From NCBI GenBank assembly GCA_938075155.1, contig CALJGL010000012.1:1-64000 (forward strand): a stretch of DNA of 64,000 nucleotides, given 5' to 3'. The translations under genes and the position numbers were made by a program. Position 1 is the stretch's first letter. Every line of letters begins with the position of its first letter. Below the pieces are notes generated by a model. That model saw only the letters and a program-made list of their open reading frames with translations, was not told the origin of the DNA and searched no databases. Positions 52,016-62,135 of the stretch are shown here, piece by piece. Source of the DNA: UBA12191 sp009937185. Its GTDB lineage: Bacteria; Planctomycetota; UBA8108; UBA1146.

Positions 52016-52996
52016 TTATGGAAGAAGTCTCGCTGCCACCGGAGCAAAATAAGTAAAGATCATGTCGGCTCCTGCACGTTTTATGGCGGTCAATGATTCG
52101 AGCATTGCAGATTCTTCATCGATAGCGCCGGCTTGGCTGGCGAATTTGATCATGGCGTACTCTCCGCTGACTTGATAAGCAGCGACGGGAACAGGTGACA
52201 TGCTTGCGACCTCTGAGATGATATCGAGATATGCGCCTGCAGGTTTGACCATGACGATATCTGCACCTTCATCAATATCGAGTTCCACTTCCCGGATGGC
52301 TTCGTTCATATTGGCCGGATCCATCTGGTAGGTTTTTTTATCTCCGCTACGAGGGGCTGAATCGAGAGCATCCCTGAATGGGCCGTAGAACGCAGAGGCG
52401 TACTTTGCGGAGTAGGAACAGATTCCCGTTTCTGTGAAGCCGGCATCGTCGAGGGTGTCTCTAATCACTGCGACTCTGCCATCCATCATATCTGAAGGGG
52501 CTACGATATCAGCACCAGCCGCCGCCTGGCTGACAGCCATCGCCGCAAGAATAGGTAGAGTCTTATCGTTGACGATTTTTCCATCGTGAACGAGGCCGTC
52601 GTGACCGTCACTCGAGTATGGATCCATGGCGACATCTGTGAAGAGAAGCAGTTCTGGGAATAGTTTTTTCAGTTCCCTGATACTGTTTTGCATCAACCCG
52701 TCTTCACGAGTGGACTCCGTGGCAAGTGTGTCTTTACGATCATCTCCGAGGACCGGAAAAAGTGCGATGGCTCTGATGCCCAGTTCTGCGACAGACTCTA
52801 CGTGCTTCGAGAGTTGATCGAGTGAGTGTCTGTGAATTCCGGGCATTGTTGCGATCTCTTGCGAGATCCCGGTGCCTTCTTGAACAAAGACGGGGTAAAT
52901 CAAGTCGTGGGTCGTGAGATGAGTTTCTCGCACCAGGTCGCGTATCGCCTCGGAAGATCGATTTCTTCTGGGTCGATTGGGAATAGGCTCGTTCAT
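52016..52996 (-). CDS. hemB: Delta-aminolevulinic acid dehydratase (porphobilinogen synthase)
   Basis: The protein of about 326 residues condenses two 5-aminolevulinates into porphobilinogen in haem synthesis. The active-site lysines lie in CSYSAKYASAFYGP and MVKPAGAYLD. The metal region DVAMDPYSSDGHDG lacks the zinc cysteines, so it is the Mg(II)-type enzyme. ATG 52996 (MNEPIPNR) has GAGGAG upstream; the frame runs to 53041. Adjacent genes do not encode other haem steps. Confidence 0.93.
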   Translation of the reverse strand: MNEPIPNRPRRNRSSEAIRDLVRETHLTTHDLIYPVFVQEGTGISQEIATMPGIHRHSLDQLSKHVESVAELGIRAIALFPVLGDDRKDTLATESTREDGLMQNSIRELKKLFPELLLFTDVAMDPYSSDGHDGLVHDGKIVNDKTLPILAAMAVSQAAAGADIVAPSDMMDGRVAVIRDTLDDAGFTETGICSYSAKYASAFYGPFRDALDSAPRSGDKKTYQMDPANMNEAIREVELDIDEGADIVMVKPAGAYLDIISEVASMSPVPVAAYQVSGEYAMIKFASQAGAIDEESAMLESLTAIKRAGADMIFTYFAPVAARLLP

Positions 52997-53096
52997 GCGA
53001 CTCCTCTTTTCCGAGAGTGTAAACACCATGAATTGAATCATCTCGGCGAGAAAAGAGCCACCCTTTCAATACGCAGGAAAGGGGAATTTGAGGAGG

Positions 53097-53759
53097 TTAA
53101 CGTTCTGAGCGTGGGTCTTTTCTCCACATGGACTTCTTGAAGTCCCAAATCATCGATCTTTCAAGGCCCGTTGGAAATTCTACGTCCGTATCTTTCAAAA
53201 CAGGAAATCTCCGGACCAATAACTCACTTTGACGTTCTATCACATCTTGCCCACCGTACCCCTCGGATAAGTAGTTAGGAATGGGGGTCAAATCGAATGT
53301 GCTGCCTTCTGACGATACCCCGTCTTCTGAGAACTTCATGGAGAAGCCAAGGATTTTGTGAAGTGCGCCTTTTTCGTCAACCTGGCCCCAGACAATAATC
53401 GTGTGGCAACCGTCTCCATCGGGGTCGAGAAAAAGGACATCTCTGATTTTGAAATTACCGGATTTACCTTTGGAAATGGCTGTGCCACCCGACTCGAAGG
53501 TCAGTTTCAAATCTTGTTGACCAGCGTTTTCTAGATCTGAAGGATATTGTTCGAGAGTGTATGTGTATTGATTCGAAGTCCACTTTCGAATCAGGCCTTT
53601 TGCTGGTTGCTCGACTTCTAGTTCTTCGACGGCGGGAGTGACAAGGTTTTGAGCCATTCGATAACTGGCCAGAGGTGTCACAATTGCGAGTGTCAGGAAG
53701 AGAATCAGGATGGTGGAAGAAGGGACGATCAGCCGATCGTCTTTTTGAGGGTCTGACAT
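53097..53759 (-). CDS. Hypothetical membrane-anchored protein
   Basis: The 220-residue protein has one N-terminal membrane helix (about 16-36, TILILFLTLAIVTPLASY) and an extracytoplasmic domain with an EF-hand-like DPDGDGCHTII stretch near residue 112. No family is recognised. It is divergent from the large cytochrome gene at 53842, with an 82-bp gap. Confidence 0.6.
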   Translation of the reverse strand: MSDPQKDDRLIVPSSTILILFLTLAIVTPLASYRMAQNLVTPAVEELEVEQPAKGLIRKWTSNQYTYTLEQYPSDLENAGQQDLKLTFESGGTAISKGKSGNFKIRDVLFLDPDGDGCHTIIVWGQVDEKGALHKILGFSMKFSEDGVSSEGSTFDLTPIPNYLSEGYGGQDVIERQSELLVRRFPVLKDTDVEFPTGLERSMIWDFKKSMWRKDPRSER

Positions 53760-53841
53760 CTTGATCCTTTCAAATTGCTGGCCTAATCATGCGTGTACTC
53801 TAGATATGGCAACCATGTTCGCCACAGGATAGCATTCTGGC

Positions 53842-56800
53842 ATGGCGATTCATTCCATATTGTTACTGATACCGATCTTCATGACAGCAATTCAGCAGGC
53901 ACCCTCTGTTGAATTGGTGGGGGTCGACTTTGAAAGAGAAGTTCGCCCTCTGCTGGCCCGAAATTGCTTTCCGTGTCATGGAAATGACTCCGGAACGAGA
54001 AAAGCAGACTTGCGTCTGGACGACCGCGATAGTGCGACTCAAATCAAGGGCTGGAAGATCCCGGTGATCTCTCCTGGAGATGCAGAATCTAGCCTTTTGA
54101 TGCACAGAATCGAGGACGACTCCGATCCGATGCCTCCGGAGGGGCATCCCCGTCTGAAATCTGAAGAGCGAGACCTCCTTCGCCGCTGGATCAATCAGGG
54201 TGCGGAATACTCGTCTCATTGGTCATGGCAACCTCTGAGAGATGATCAACCCCTAAGCTCTGAGAGCTCAGAATGGATTCGAGATCCCGTAGATGCTTAT
54301 GTTCTCGAAGGACTGAAGTCTCAAAAATTATCCCCGGCTCCAGAGATCGACGCATTGTTTTGGTTGAGAAGAGTGACCTTTGATCTCACGGGTCTTCCAC
54401 CCTCCCCAGCAGTAGTGGAAGAGTTCTCTCTCAACCACGGGGAGGAAGCACGGAAAAAGTATGTGGAACTGCTGTTGGAAGACAGGGGATATGCGGAGCA
54501 CTTCACGCGGCATTGGCTCGATCTCGTTCGATATGCAGAAACCCACGGGCACGAGTTCGACTACGCCGTGGGTCCTGCCCATGAATATCGAGATTGGGTG
54601 ATTCAATCCATCGAGCGAGATGATCCCATCGATCAGTTTGTGAAAGATCAAATCGCGGGAGACCTCGTTGCGGCTGGTCAGCATTCGGAACTTGAATCTG
54701 AGAGTGCGAGAACTCGCCACGCTGCTGCAGGTACCGGCTGGTGGTGGTTATCCCAAGCGACGCATGCCCCAGTGGACGTTCTCGGGGATACCTTGAATAG
54801 AGTGGATAATCAAATCGATGTGATCAGTCGAGCATTTCTGGGCGCCACCGTTTCATGTGCCCGTTGCCACGATCATAAATTTGATCGCATTTCGCAGGCG
54901 GATTGGACCGCGCTTTCAGGAATTGTCCGATCCACCCGAAGAGTGGTCCACCCATGGGATCGAAACGGGGAAATTCACCAACGGATCTCGGAACTGAAGC
55001 CATTGATGGGAACTTTATCGGGGGCTTTAGAGCAGGGAATAAAGCTTCAGGAAACCCTTCCTCTCACCTCTTGGATGTTGTCTGCCAAGGCCCTTCGCGA
55101 TGTCATGCCTGATCAAGGCGAGAAGATGAGAAGCGATCTCCTACTCCAGAGCTTTGAAGATGGCTGGTCTGATTGGGTGGTGGAGGGAGATGCATTTGGG
55201 AAGAGTCCGCATCACAGAAGAGATCTCATAGAACAACAGAGTGATTTTCTTCAAGGTGAAAATCTAGCGACCAGTCATGACCGTCGCCAAGGGAATGAAG
55301 AGGGTCAAGATGATTCTGATCTAGGTCCTTTAAGTGATCTGCGAAAAGGCAGATTGATCAGTCCTCAATTCGAATTGAACCGTGACTATTTGACATTTTT
55401 CATCAGTGGTGGAGACCATGGTTCTGATACATGTGTTCGACTCATTGTTGATGGTCAGGTGATAGAACAAGCCTCAGGGAATCAACAGACACGCATGGAT
55501 GCGGTTCGCTGGGATGTGGCAGATAAAAATGGCAAATCAGCACGCATTGAAGTCATCGATGATCACGAAGGAGGATGGGGCCACATCACCTGTGATCACT
55601 TTGTGCTGACGGATGTTCCTCCGAATGGTATGCCGACCCGACAACAATTGACGCGTCGTGCCAAAGCTGAAGGCATCGATAAGGAGATCTTGAAAGAATG
55701 GGTGAGGCTTTGGCCACAAGTCATTGAAGGACATCCTGTGGGGCGAGTTCTCTCCGAGGACGATGTCCTCATCTCAAACTGCGAGTCTTCGGAAGGCTGG
55801 ACTTTAGATGGGCCGGCATTTGATGATCTGAAGCCTGGCGACTGGACTTTGATCGGGATGCCTCGTTTTCAGGGGGGCCATTCTCTTCATTCTGCAGCGG
55901 TATCGAGAGCCCTCAGAGGGACGGCATTATCGCGTAATTTTTTAGCAGAGCGTCGATTCCTCCACGTTGGAGTTCAGGGAGAAGATTGTCAGGTTCGAGT
56001 GTCGGTCGAGGGTTATTGGATGAATCAGCACAATGCTTTGCTCTTTGAGAATTTTATTCAACCGGTTCAGAGCCTAGACCGTTGGCAGCACATTATCTTT
56101 GATCTAGAGAGATATCAGGGAAGAAACATTCATGTCGAAATCCATGACCCGGGGGATGGCTGGGTCAGTGTGGATCGAGTGTGGCTTTCGGATGACCGCA
56201 GTGCTGGAGGATCTGGGCCGGATTGGTCTGTTCTCGATAATCCAGGATTGACGACGAGTGAATTGTTATCAGATCCTGCGAGGCTGGAACGATTGCTGAC
56301 TCTAGGTCTGCTGGATCCTTCTCGCTGGGGAGGGGCTTGGAATGCTGCGGTTTACAAGGCCGTCATCGCCTATAGAGATGTCGCTTCGAAAATCCCTGAT
56401 CCTACGATGGTATTGGCCTGCAGTGATGCACCGGTAGGATTTGATGTTCCGATTCAAATTCGAGGAGAATCGGGAAAAGTTGGAGAGCTCGTCTCTCGCG
56501 GAGCGATCAAAGCGCTCGGACAAAACGATCGCTTTGCCGATGAGTTACAGGGATCTGGAAGATGGGAATTGGCTCAATGGGTGACTTCTCCGGAGAACCC
56601 CCTCTTTTGGAGAGTGCAGGCGAACCGTATTTGGAAATGGGTGATGGGGAAAGGCCTCGTCTCCACTCCCGATGATATGGGCATGATGGGAACTGCACCC
56701 CAGAATCAGAGATTACTAGACCATCTGGCTTTACGTCTTTCTCGAAACGCTTCTCGGAAAGAGTTGATCAGAGATCTCGTTCTAAGCAGTACCTACGCTA

Positions 56801-57402
56801 TGGACTCACTGCATCCTGACCCCGATGTCGACACGCGAGATTCGAGGAATGACTACTGGCACAGGGCTGAGCAAAAGCGACTTACGGCTGAATCAATTCG
56901 AGATGGCATTTTGGTCACTTCCGGGGGTTGGGTTCCATCCGCTGGCGGTCCGCCTATTCCCACTTATCTGGATGATTTTTTAACGGGTCGAGGGCGACCG
57001 GGCCAGAGTGGTCCGCTCGATGGAGATGGAAGCCGCAGTTTGTATCTCGAAGTACGCCGCAATTTTCTGAATCCGTTTTTTACAGTGTTCGATTTCCCGA
57101 TTCCGGCAACAACGGTAGGGAAAAGAACGGAGTCCAATGTTCCCGCACAAGCGCTCACTTTGATGAACTCCCCATTCGTTCATGAACAGGCCGAGCTCTG
57201 GGGTGGTGCTTTAAAAGAACTTTCAGAGACGGTGGGGATCGACGGTGCGATCGATCATGCTTGGAAGCAGGCTTTGGGTCGGTGGCCATCGAAGCCAGAG
57301 AGACAGTTCTCGTTAGAATTGATCGGTGCGGGAGGCCAAGAAGACTGGGCAGACTTGGCCCATGCGATCTATCAGACGAAGGAGTTTCGTTTTGTCCGTT
57401 GA
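53842..57402 (+). CDS. Planctomycete cytochrome C/DUF1549/DUF1553 exported protein
   Basis: The 1186-residue protein has a signal peptide (IHSILLLIPIFMTAI), PSCyt1 with CFPCH at 42-46, PSCyt2/DUF1549 (about 155-320, DALFWLRRVTFDLTGLPP, FTRHWLDLVRYAETHG), a second haem-type motif VSCARCHDHKFDR, an inserted beta-rich region (about 420-830) carrying two carbohydrate-binding-like modules (HITCDHFVLTD, VSVDRVWLSD), and PSD1/DUF1553 (about 890-1180, FWRVQANRIWKWVMGKGLVSTPDDMG). It is paired with the DUF1501 gene, which starts inside its last codons. This pair is a planctomycete hallmark; substrate unknown. Confidence 0.92.
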   Translation: MAIHSILLLIPIFMTAIQQAPSVELVGVDFEREVRPLLARNCFPCHGNDSGTRKADLRLDDRDSATQIKGWKIPVISPGDAESSLLMHRIEDDSDPMPPEGHPRLKSEERDLLRRWINQGAEYSSHWSWQPLRDDQPLSSESSEWIRDPVDAYVLEGLKSQKLSPAPEIDALFWLRRVTFDLTGLPPSPAVVEEFSLNHGEEARKKYVELLLEDRGYAEHFTRHWLDLVRYAETHGHEFDYAVGPAHEYRDWVIQSIERDDPIDQFVKDQIAGDLVAAGQHSELESESARTRHAAAGTGWWWLSQATHAPVDVLGDTLNRVDNQIDVISRAFLGATVSCARCHDHKFDRISQADWTALSGIVRSTRRVVHPWDRNGEIHQRISELKPLMGTLSGALEQGIKLQETLPLTSWMLSAKALRDVMPDQGEKMRSDLLLQSFEDGWSDWVVEGDAFGKSPHHRRDLIEQQSDFLQGENLATSHDRRQGNEEGQDDSDLGPLSDLRKGRLISPQFELNRDYLTFFISGGDHGSDTCVRLIVDGQVIEQASGNQQTRMDAVRWDVADKNGKSARIEVIDDHEGGWGHITCDHFVLTDVPPNGMPTRQQLTRRAKAEGIDKEILKEWVRLWPQVIEGHPVGRVLSEDDVLISNCESSEGWTLDGPAFDDLKPGDWTLIGMPRFQGGHSLHSAAVSRALRGTALSRNFLAERRFLHVGVQGEDCQVRVSVEGYWMNQHNALLFENFIQPVQSLDRWQHIIFDLERYQGRNIHVEIHDPGDGWVSVDRVWLSDDRSAGGSGPDWSVLDNPGLTTSELLSDPARLERLLTLGLLDPSRWGGAWNAAVYKAVIAYRDVASKIPDPTMVLACSDAPVGFDVPIQIRGESGKVGELVSRGAIKALGQNDRFADELQGSGRWELAQWVTSPENPLFWRVQANRIWKWVMGKGLVSTPDDMGMMGTAPQNQRLLDHLALRLSRNASRKELIRDLVLSSTYAMDSLHPDPDVDTRDSRNDYWHRAEQKRLTAESIRDGILVTSGGWVPSAGGPPIPTYLDDFLTGRGRPGQSGPLDGDGSRSLYLEVRRNFLNPFFTVFDFPIPATTVGKRTESNVPAQALTLMNSPFVHEQAELWGGALKELSETVGIDGAIDHAWKQALGRWPSKPERQFSLELIGAGGQEDWADLAHAIYQTKEFRFVR

Positions 57403-58837
57403 AAATGAATGCTCCGGATCTAGACCTGTGATCAATAGGCGTGAAATGCTTTCTCACTGTGCTCAGGGTTTTGGTGCGGTGGCGTTGACGACATTGCTGG
57501 GTGACCAACTCCTGGCGGGGAATGATCCCATATTCAAGGGAGCGCTGGATGTCGGTGGAGTCGCAGCAAGTCATATCCCGCCGCGGGCACGATCGGTCAT
57601 ATTCCTTTACATGGATGGTGGCCCGAGTCAGGTGGATACCTTCGATCCCAAACCTGCTCTTGAAAAATATGATGGGCAACCGTTCCCAGAAAAAACGGAA
57701 CGTACTCAATTCAATAGTGTCGGAAATACATTGCGATCTCCTTGGGAGTTTCAACGCTATGGGGAATGTGGACATTCGATCAGTTCCCTGTTTCCAAATG
57801 TGGCGAAAAGTGCTGACGATCTATTAGTGATTCGATCGATGACGAGCAAGTTCAGTGAGCATACGAATGCAAACTACTTTTTGCACACCGGATTAGGTCT
57901 TTCGGGTAGGCCCAGCATGGGGGCATGGGTGAGCTACGGGTTGGGGAGTCTGAATCAGGATCTCCCGGGCTTCGTGGTCGTCAATGGCGGATTGGTTCCT
58001 CCTGGTGGGGTCGATTGTTTTTCGAGTGCTTTTCTGCCTGCGAGTCATCAGGGTTCCATCGTTCTTCCCCGGGAAGAAGCACTGGCCAACATCCGTATTC
58101 GCGAGGGGGAAGAGCGGCAGCGACGCAAATTAGATTTGCTCGCCCGACTCGATCACCTCGGTCTTGAATCTGCGGGACAAACAGAGGCGATGGAGGGAGC
58201 CATCGCACAAGGCGAGTTGGCGTATCGAATGCAAACCTCGGTTCCCGAGTTCTCTGATATTTCTGGGGAGTCGGAAGAGGTTCACGAACTTTATGGTCTC
58301 GATCATGAATACGAACCGACGCGGATTTTTGGTCGTGAGTGTCTTCTCGCCCGCCGTCTCGTCGAGCGTGGAGTACGCTTCGTTGAGTTGACCTGTCCCT
58401 ACGTGGGGACCGATCGTTGGGATCAGCACAGCAATCTCAAGGATGGCCATGAGAAGAATGCCCGTGCCGTCGATCAGCCGATCGGAGCCTTACTGACCGA
58501 CCTCAAGCGTCGTGGTTTGTTGGAAGACACTCTCGTGGTTTGGGCTGGAGAGTTTGGTCGCACACCCTTTGCTCAGGACAGGGATGGTCGCGATCACAAC
58601 CCTTATGGTTACACCATCTGGATGGCCGGCGCGGGGGTTCGAGGGGGGCATGTCCATGGAGCGACGGATGATTTTGGTTATCGTGCCGTCGAGAAACCTG
58701 TCGAGGTTCATGACCTACACGCGACGATGTTGCATCTTCTTGGGACCGATCACACTCAACTGACCCAACTCTTCGGCGGCCGTGAGCAGAGACTGACCGA
58801 TGTTCATGGACACGTTCAACACGAATGGCTCGCTTGA
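57392..58837 (+). CDS. DUF1501 family exported protein
   Basis: The protein of about 481 residues has a TAT-like N-terminus (INRREMLSHCAQGFGAVAL) and DUF1501 motifs: SVIFLYMDGGPSQVDTFDPKP, RSMTSKFSEHTNANYFLHTG, VWAGEFGRTPFAQDRDGRDHNP. The fold is alkaline-phosphatase/sulfatase-like. TTG 57392 has AAGGAG seven bases before it and overlaps the previous stop by 11 bp. The frame extends further upstream only because it lies over the DUF1553 gene. Confidence 0.88.
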   Translation: MSVENECSGSRPVINRREMLSHCAQGFGAVALTTLLGDQLLAGNDPIFKGALDVGGVAASHIPPRARSVIFLYMDGGPSQVDTFDPKPALEKYDGQPFPEKTERTQFNSVGNTLRSPWEFQRYGECGHSISSLFPNVAKSADDLLVIRSMTSKFSEHTNANYFLHTGLGLSGRPSMGAWVSYGLGSLNQDLPGFVVVNGGLVPPGGVDCFSSAFLPASHQGSIVLPREEALANIRIREGEERQRRKLDLLARLDHLGLESAGQTEAMEGAIAQGELAYRMQTSVPEFSDISGESEEVHELYGLDHEYEPTRIFGRECLLARRLVERGVRFVELTCPYVGTDRWDQHSNLKDGHEKNARAVDQPIGALLTDLKRRGLLEDTLVVWAGEFGRTPFAQDRDGRDHNPYGYTIWMAGAGVRGGHVHGATDDFGYRAVEKPVEVHDLHATMLHLLGTDHTQLTQLFGGREQRLTDVHGHVQHEWLA

Positions 58838-58841
58838 GGGG

Positions 58842-59606
58842 CTATTGCCCCCCATTTTGTTCTTCAGCGATAGTTTCTTTGCCGGCTCCTGCGATGCCGT
58901 AGCCCATTCGTTGGGTACCCTCTGTTCCGATCATGATTTCACCCAGTTGTAACATTTCATTGCCATTGAGGAAGGTTCCTAGTTCCTGGATGGTCTCTCC
59001 CCCGACGCTTTTGATCTCCCCCATCAAGGCACGTTCTTCCTCTTGGGTGAGATCCAACGCGAGTTGGGCTGTCAGTTCATCCATGACGACCCAACCCTCT
59101 TCTAGGGTTTGTTCCAGTTGACGCTGTCGAACGGCATCAAGGGACATCTTGTCAGTGACACTTTGATAAACTTGGGGCAGTCCGTCGCCATATGAATTAG
59201 AGAACTTGGCGAACCCCGCAAGAGTGCTTTCGCGTTTGGCTTCGCGCTGGGCCTTACGGACCATATCGATGCCTTGCTCGTCGAGGACCGCCTGAACTGC
59301 TTTTTCGACACGGGCGTCGATCTCATCTTCCATTGCAAGGTTCTTTTGACCCGTGGAGGAGAGTTTGCCCGGGGTCTTGGCGAGGAGGGCTTTATTCTGA
59401 ATTTCGAGGGCATCGACTCTGGCCTGGAGAGTGATCAATTCCGCTTTCCATTCTCGTAGGGAATTCTCAACGTCCGTGTTGTCGATGAGGGTCTCCTGTT
59501 GAACTTTAGAAATCGGAGGCTTTTCAATATTGCTCTGTGAATTCCAGAGAGAAAATCCACCTAAGATGACTGCAGTAATCACCAAAGATTTGAAGAGAGG
59601 CGTCAT
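58842..59606 (-). CDS. Membrane-anchored coiled-coil protein, unknown
   Basis: The protein of about 254 residues has an N-terminal anchor (LFKSLVITAVILGGFSLW), a coiled coil (about 45-80, LREWKAELITLQARVDALEIQNKALL) and a helical C-terminal part with EEGWVVMDELTAQLAL. No known domain is recognised; the shape resembles small periplasmic or envelope scaffold proteins. ATG 59606 has AGGA six bases before it. It is convergent with the DUF1501 gene (4-bp gap). Confidence 0.6.
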   Translation of the reverse strand: MTPLFKSLVITAVILGGFSLWNSQSNIEKPPISKVQQETLIDNTDVENSLREWKAELITLQARVDALEIQNKALLAKTPGKLSSTGQKNLAMEDEIDARVEKAVQAVLDEQGIDMVRKAQREAKRESTLAGFAKFSNSYGDGLPQVYQSVTDKMSLDAVRQRQLEQTLEEGWVVMDELTAQLALDLTQEEERALMGEIKSVGGETIQELGTFLNGNEMLQLGEIMIGTEGTQRMGYGIAGAGKETIAEEQNGGQ

Positions 59607-59712
59607 CTGAGTTCCTAAACATCGATACATGAGTTGTCGATAACGAGGATCTTCAAGATGCGACACTCTGTCGTATATGTCAAGCACGATGGACGACCTT
59701 TTGTCTTAGAGG

Positions 59713-61215
59713 TCAGTTTGTGGGTATTGAAGGGGTGTTACGCCCCCAGAGACTCGTGATCCATGTGACCACCAACGAGACGAGGAAACCGGGTAACAGG
59801 CTGTAGAGTCGCAATCCCGGAATGATCTGAGTCAGTTGATCATTCGCTTCCAAATTTTCCCAACAGAGAACAGTGATCAGTCCAGAGATCATGCCCCCCA
59901 ATACACCGTTTCGGGTGACCCCTGACCAGTGCAAGCAGAGTAAGAGGGCGGGGCCAAAGGCGGCTCCGAGTCCAGCCCAGGCGAAGAGGACCTTTTTGAA
60001 GATGGTGGAGTCTGATTGAAATGAGAGAGCAAAAGCCAATAAACCTACGATCAGGGTCACGATTCTTCCCACCTTGACCAATTTTTCATCACTGGCTTCG
60101 GGGTCGATTTCTTGATGATAGATGTCTTCAGTAAAGGAAGAAGAGGTGACCAATAACTGGGAATCCGCAGTCGACATCATCGCCGCGAGAGCTCCACAGA
60201 TCACGAGCCCTGCCAACCAGCCAGGGAATACGGCTTGGGCAAAACCCGGCATCATCTGTTCTGTGTCTGGGAAAGCGTTGGCTCCGAACCATGCGATGGC
60301 TGCTATGCCCATCAATACGGCACCTCCATAGGTCAAGACTCCATAAATGATCGCGATGGTACGAGCGGGTGCTGTTTCTTGAGCAGAATTGAGGCTCATG
60401 TACCGGACTGCCAAATGAGGCTGGCCCATATATCCCAAACCGATGGCAAACCCGCTCAGAATCCCTGAAACCAGAACCCAAGAACTTCGTCCGCCGGTGA
60501 AGGAGAGCAGCTCGGGGTCGATGACGGTGATCTTCTGGACCATCTCGGAAAATCCACCGAGTTCAATGATGGCGACCAGTGGTAAAGCCACCAGAGTGAT
60601 CAGCATCAGCCAGCCCTGAATGAAATCGGTCCAAGCCACAGCGAGAAAGCCGCCCAGAAGGGTGTAGGCCACGATCACTCCTGCGCCGAGTGCGGTCCCG
60701 ATCCAAGGTTCCCAACCAAACGTTCCCTGAAGAGCCTTCCCTGCAGCAACGAATTGGGCACTGACGTAAAAGGTGAAACAAAAAGCGACGATGGCTGTGG
60801 AGATAAGGCGGAGGAGGGGGTCTCTTTTTTGTCCGGAGCTTTCGGAAAGTTTCGCTTCGAAAAATCGTGGAAGCGTCAGGGCCTTAAATCGTTCACTTTC
60901 TGTACGGAGGGGGCGGGCAATCAATGCCCATGAGGCCGACAGTCCCGCCACTCCACCCATGAGGGTCCAGAATGCCGGCGCGAGTTGTTCCCCGCTCGGA
61001 TCACCGAGCCCTGTGGCGTATGCCAAACCGGTGAGCCCTAAAAGGAGCCAGCCACTTTCTCCCGAGGCCCTCTCGGAAAAAGCCACCACCCAAGGCCCCA
61101 GTTTTCTTCCGGCGAGAAGAAAGTCTGGAAGGTTTTGGGTTTTCTTAGAGCAGATGTAAGCAACGACAAGAAGCCCTGTCAGGTAAAGAATGAATCCGGT
61201 AGCGAGGGGTGTCAT
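59713..61215 (-). CDS. Sodium:solute symporter (PutP-like SSS family)
   Basis: The protein of about 500 residues has 12-13 membrane helices. FILYLTGLLVVAYICSKKTQNLPDFLLAGRKLGPWVVAFSERASGESGW fits PutP-type sodium/proline symporters in its first helices, and GALAAMMSTADSQLLVTSSSFTEDIY contains the SSS signature with the sodium-site residues. Proline or another amino acid is the likely substrate. ATG 61215 is chosen because the frame upstream (to 61290) lacks conserved character. Confidence 0.88.
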   Translation of the reverse strand: MTPLATGFILYLTGLLVVAYICSKKTQNLPDFLLAGRKLGPWVVAFSERASGESGWLLLGLTGLAYATGLGDPSGEQLAPAFWTLMGGVAGLSASWALIARPLRTESERFKALTLPRFFEAKLSESSGQKRDPLLRLISTAIVAFCFTFYVSAQFVAAGKALQGTFGWEPWIGTALGAGVIVAYTLLGGFLAVAWTDFIQGWLMLITLVALPLVAIIELGGFSEMVQKITVIDPELLSFTGGRSSWVLVSGILSGFAIGLGYMGQPHLAVRYMSLNSAQETAPARTIAIIYGVLTYGGAVLMGIAAIAWFGANAFPDTEQMMPGFAQAVFPGWLAGLVICGALAAMMSTADSQLLVTSSSFTEDIYHQEIDPEASDEKLVKVGRIVTLIVGLLAFALSFQSDSTIFKKVLFAWAGLGAAFGPALLLCLHWSGVTRNGVLGGMISGLITVLCWENLEANDQLTQIIPGLRLYSLLPGFLVSLVVTWITSLWGRNTPSIPTN

Positions 61216-61624
61216 TAAAGTCTCCAACGTCTCATTGAGGAACCGTACTGTGCTCCAAGAGTGCGAATGATGGCCACACAGTCTCCCCAATATCGTACTC
61301 TCACAAGGGATATCCGAGGCCGATAATACATATTTTGGTTCTGAGCCGTTTCCTCGACCGACAATTAGTAACTGGCTGTGAGAGACGTGTATGGACTCGA
61401 TACGGTGAGATCTGGCGAAAGGTAAATGAGCTCTTCATGCGACTGGAAATAGAAGACCATTGAATCCGGGATTCAATAACAAGCACAATATGTTGTAGAT
61501 CGCTGACGGGGAAGAATCTGAGGGACCGAACGCCGTCGGGCCGGAAGGTTGTCGGAGGTCAGAGTCGGAAATCACCGGCTCGCCACCCGGTTACGGGTGG
61601 TCAAACGAAGTGGGGGATCGAGAC
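61216..61624. promoter_or_regulatory. Divergent gap with palindrome and structured leader
   Basis: This 409-bp gap between the symporter and a small membrane protein holds no convincing gene. It contains the 19-bp palindrome at 61459-61477 and GC-rich hairpins downstream, including CCACCCG-GTTA-CGGGTGG at 61583-61600, just before the ribosome binding site GGGGGA at 61612-61617. It does not match a riboswitch class I know. Confidence 0.5.
61459..61477. promoter_or_regulatory. 19-bp perfect palindrome, operator candidate
   Basis: ATTGAATCC-G-GGATTCAAT is a perfect 9-bp inverted repeat around a single central base, about 150 bp upstream of the small membrane protein start. Its form suits a dimeric helix-turn-helix repressor operator. 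Confidence 0.5.
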
Positions 61625-61948
61625 ATGCAGGACAAGATCATAGGAATCGCCGTTTTTCTGGTGGTTGGAATATTGATGGTTGGACTCGGAGGCGCAGACA
61701 CAGATTGGCTGGCAACTGCCAAAGGTGCGTTGACGACTCCATCGACATGGGCTGCGGCTATTGTCGCACTCGCCGTCGCTAGAATGGCGATGGGTGTCTA
61801 CACCGGAGGCGGACTGAATGCCGACGATGTTAAAGGGGCCATATTATTGGTCTTGCTCTCAATGATGGTGGGTGGAAGCTTCCCCATGGACAGCTGGGGA
61901 GCGTGGCTAGGTACAGCATGGATACTCACAGGTGGCCTTCGAATTTAA
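61625..61948 (+). CDS. Small three-helix membrane protein, unknown
   Basis: The 107-residue protein has three hydrophobic segments (IIGIAVFLVVGILMVGLGG, WAAAIVALAVARMAMGV, AILLVLLSMMVGGSF). No family is recognised. ATG 61625 is preceded by GGGGGA with a 7-base gap. A strong terminator follows directly, so it is probably a single-gene transcript with a leader that may be structured. Confidence 0.7.
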   Translation: MQDKIIGIAVFLVVGILMVGLGGADTDWLATAKGALTTPSTWAAAIVALAVARMAMGVYTGGGLNADDVKGAILLVLLSMMVGGSFPMDSWGAWLGTAWILTGGLRI

Positions 61949-61971
61949 AGAAACTGATTTGACAGAATTGG

Positions 61972-62010
61972 GGCGTCAGGGGGCTTTCCACCCTGACGCC
62001 TCTTTTCTTT
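61972..62010 (+). terminator. Intrinsic terminator after small membrane protein
   Basis: GGCGTCAGGG (61972-61981) pairs with CCCTGACGCC (61991-62000), a 10-bp perfect stem with a 9-nt loop, followed by TCTTTTCTTTT. Confidence 0.9.
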
Positions 62011-62135
62011 TGTCAAACCGTCAAGAGATGGGGGAGATAGCCATGAATTTCATGTACTTCCCCTCCATAAGCATGACTATATAAACTCAACGCATCCCCC
62101 CGATGTTCATCTGCAAGAGGAGTAAGGGAGTAATT

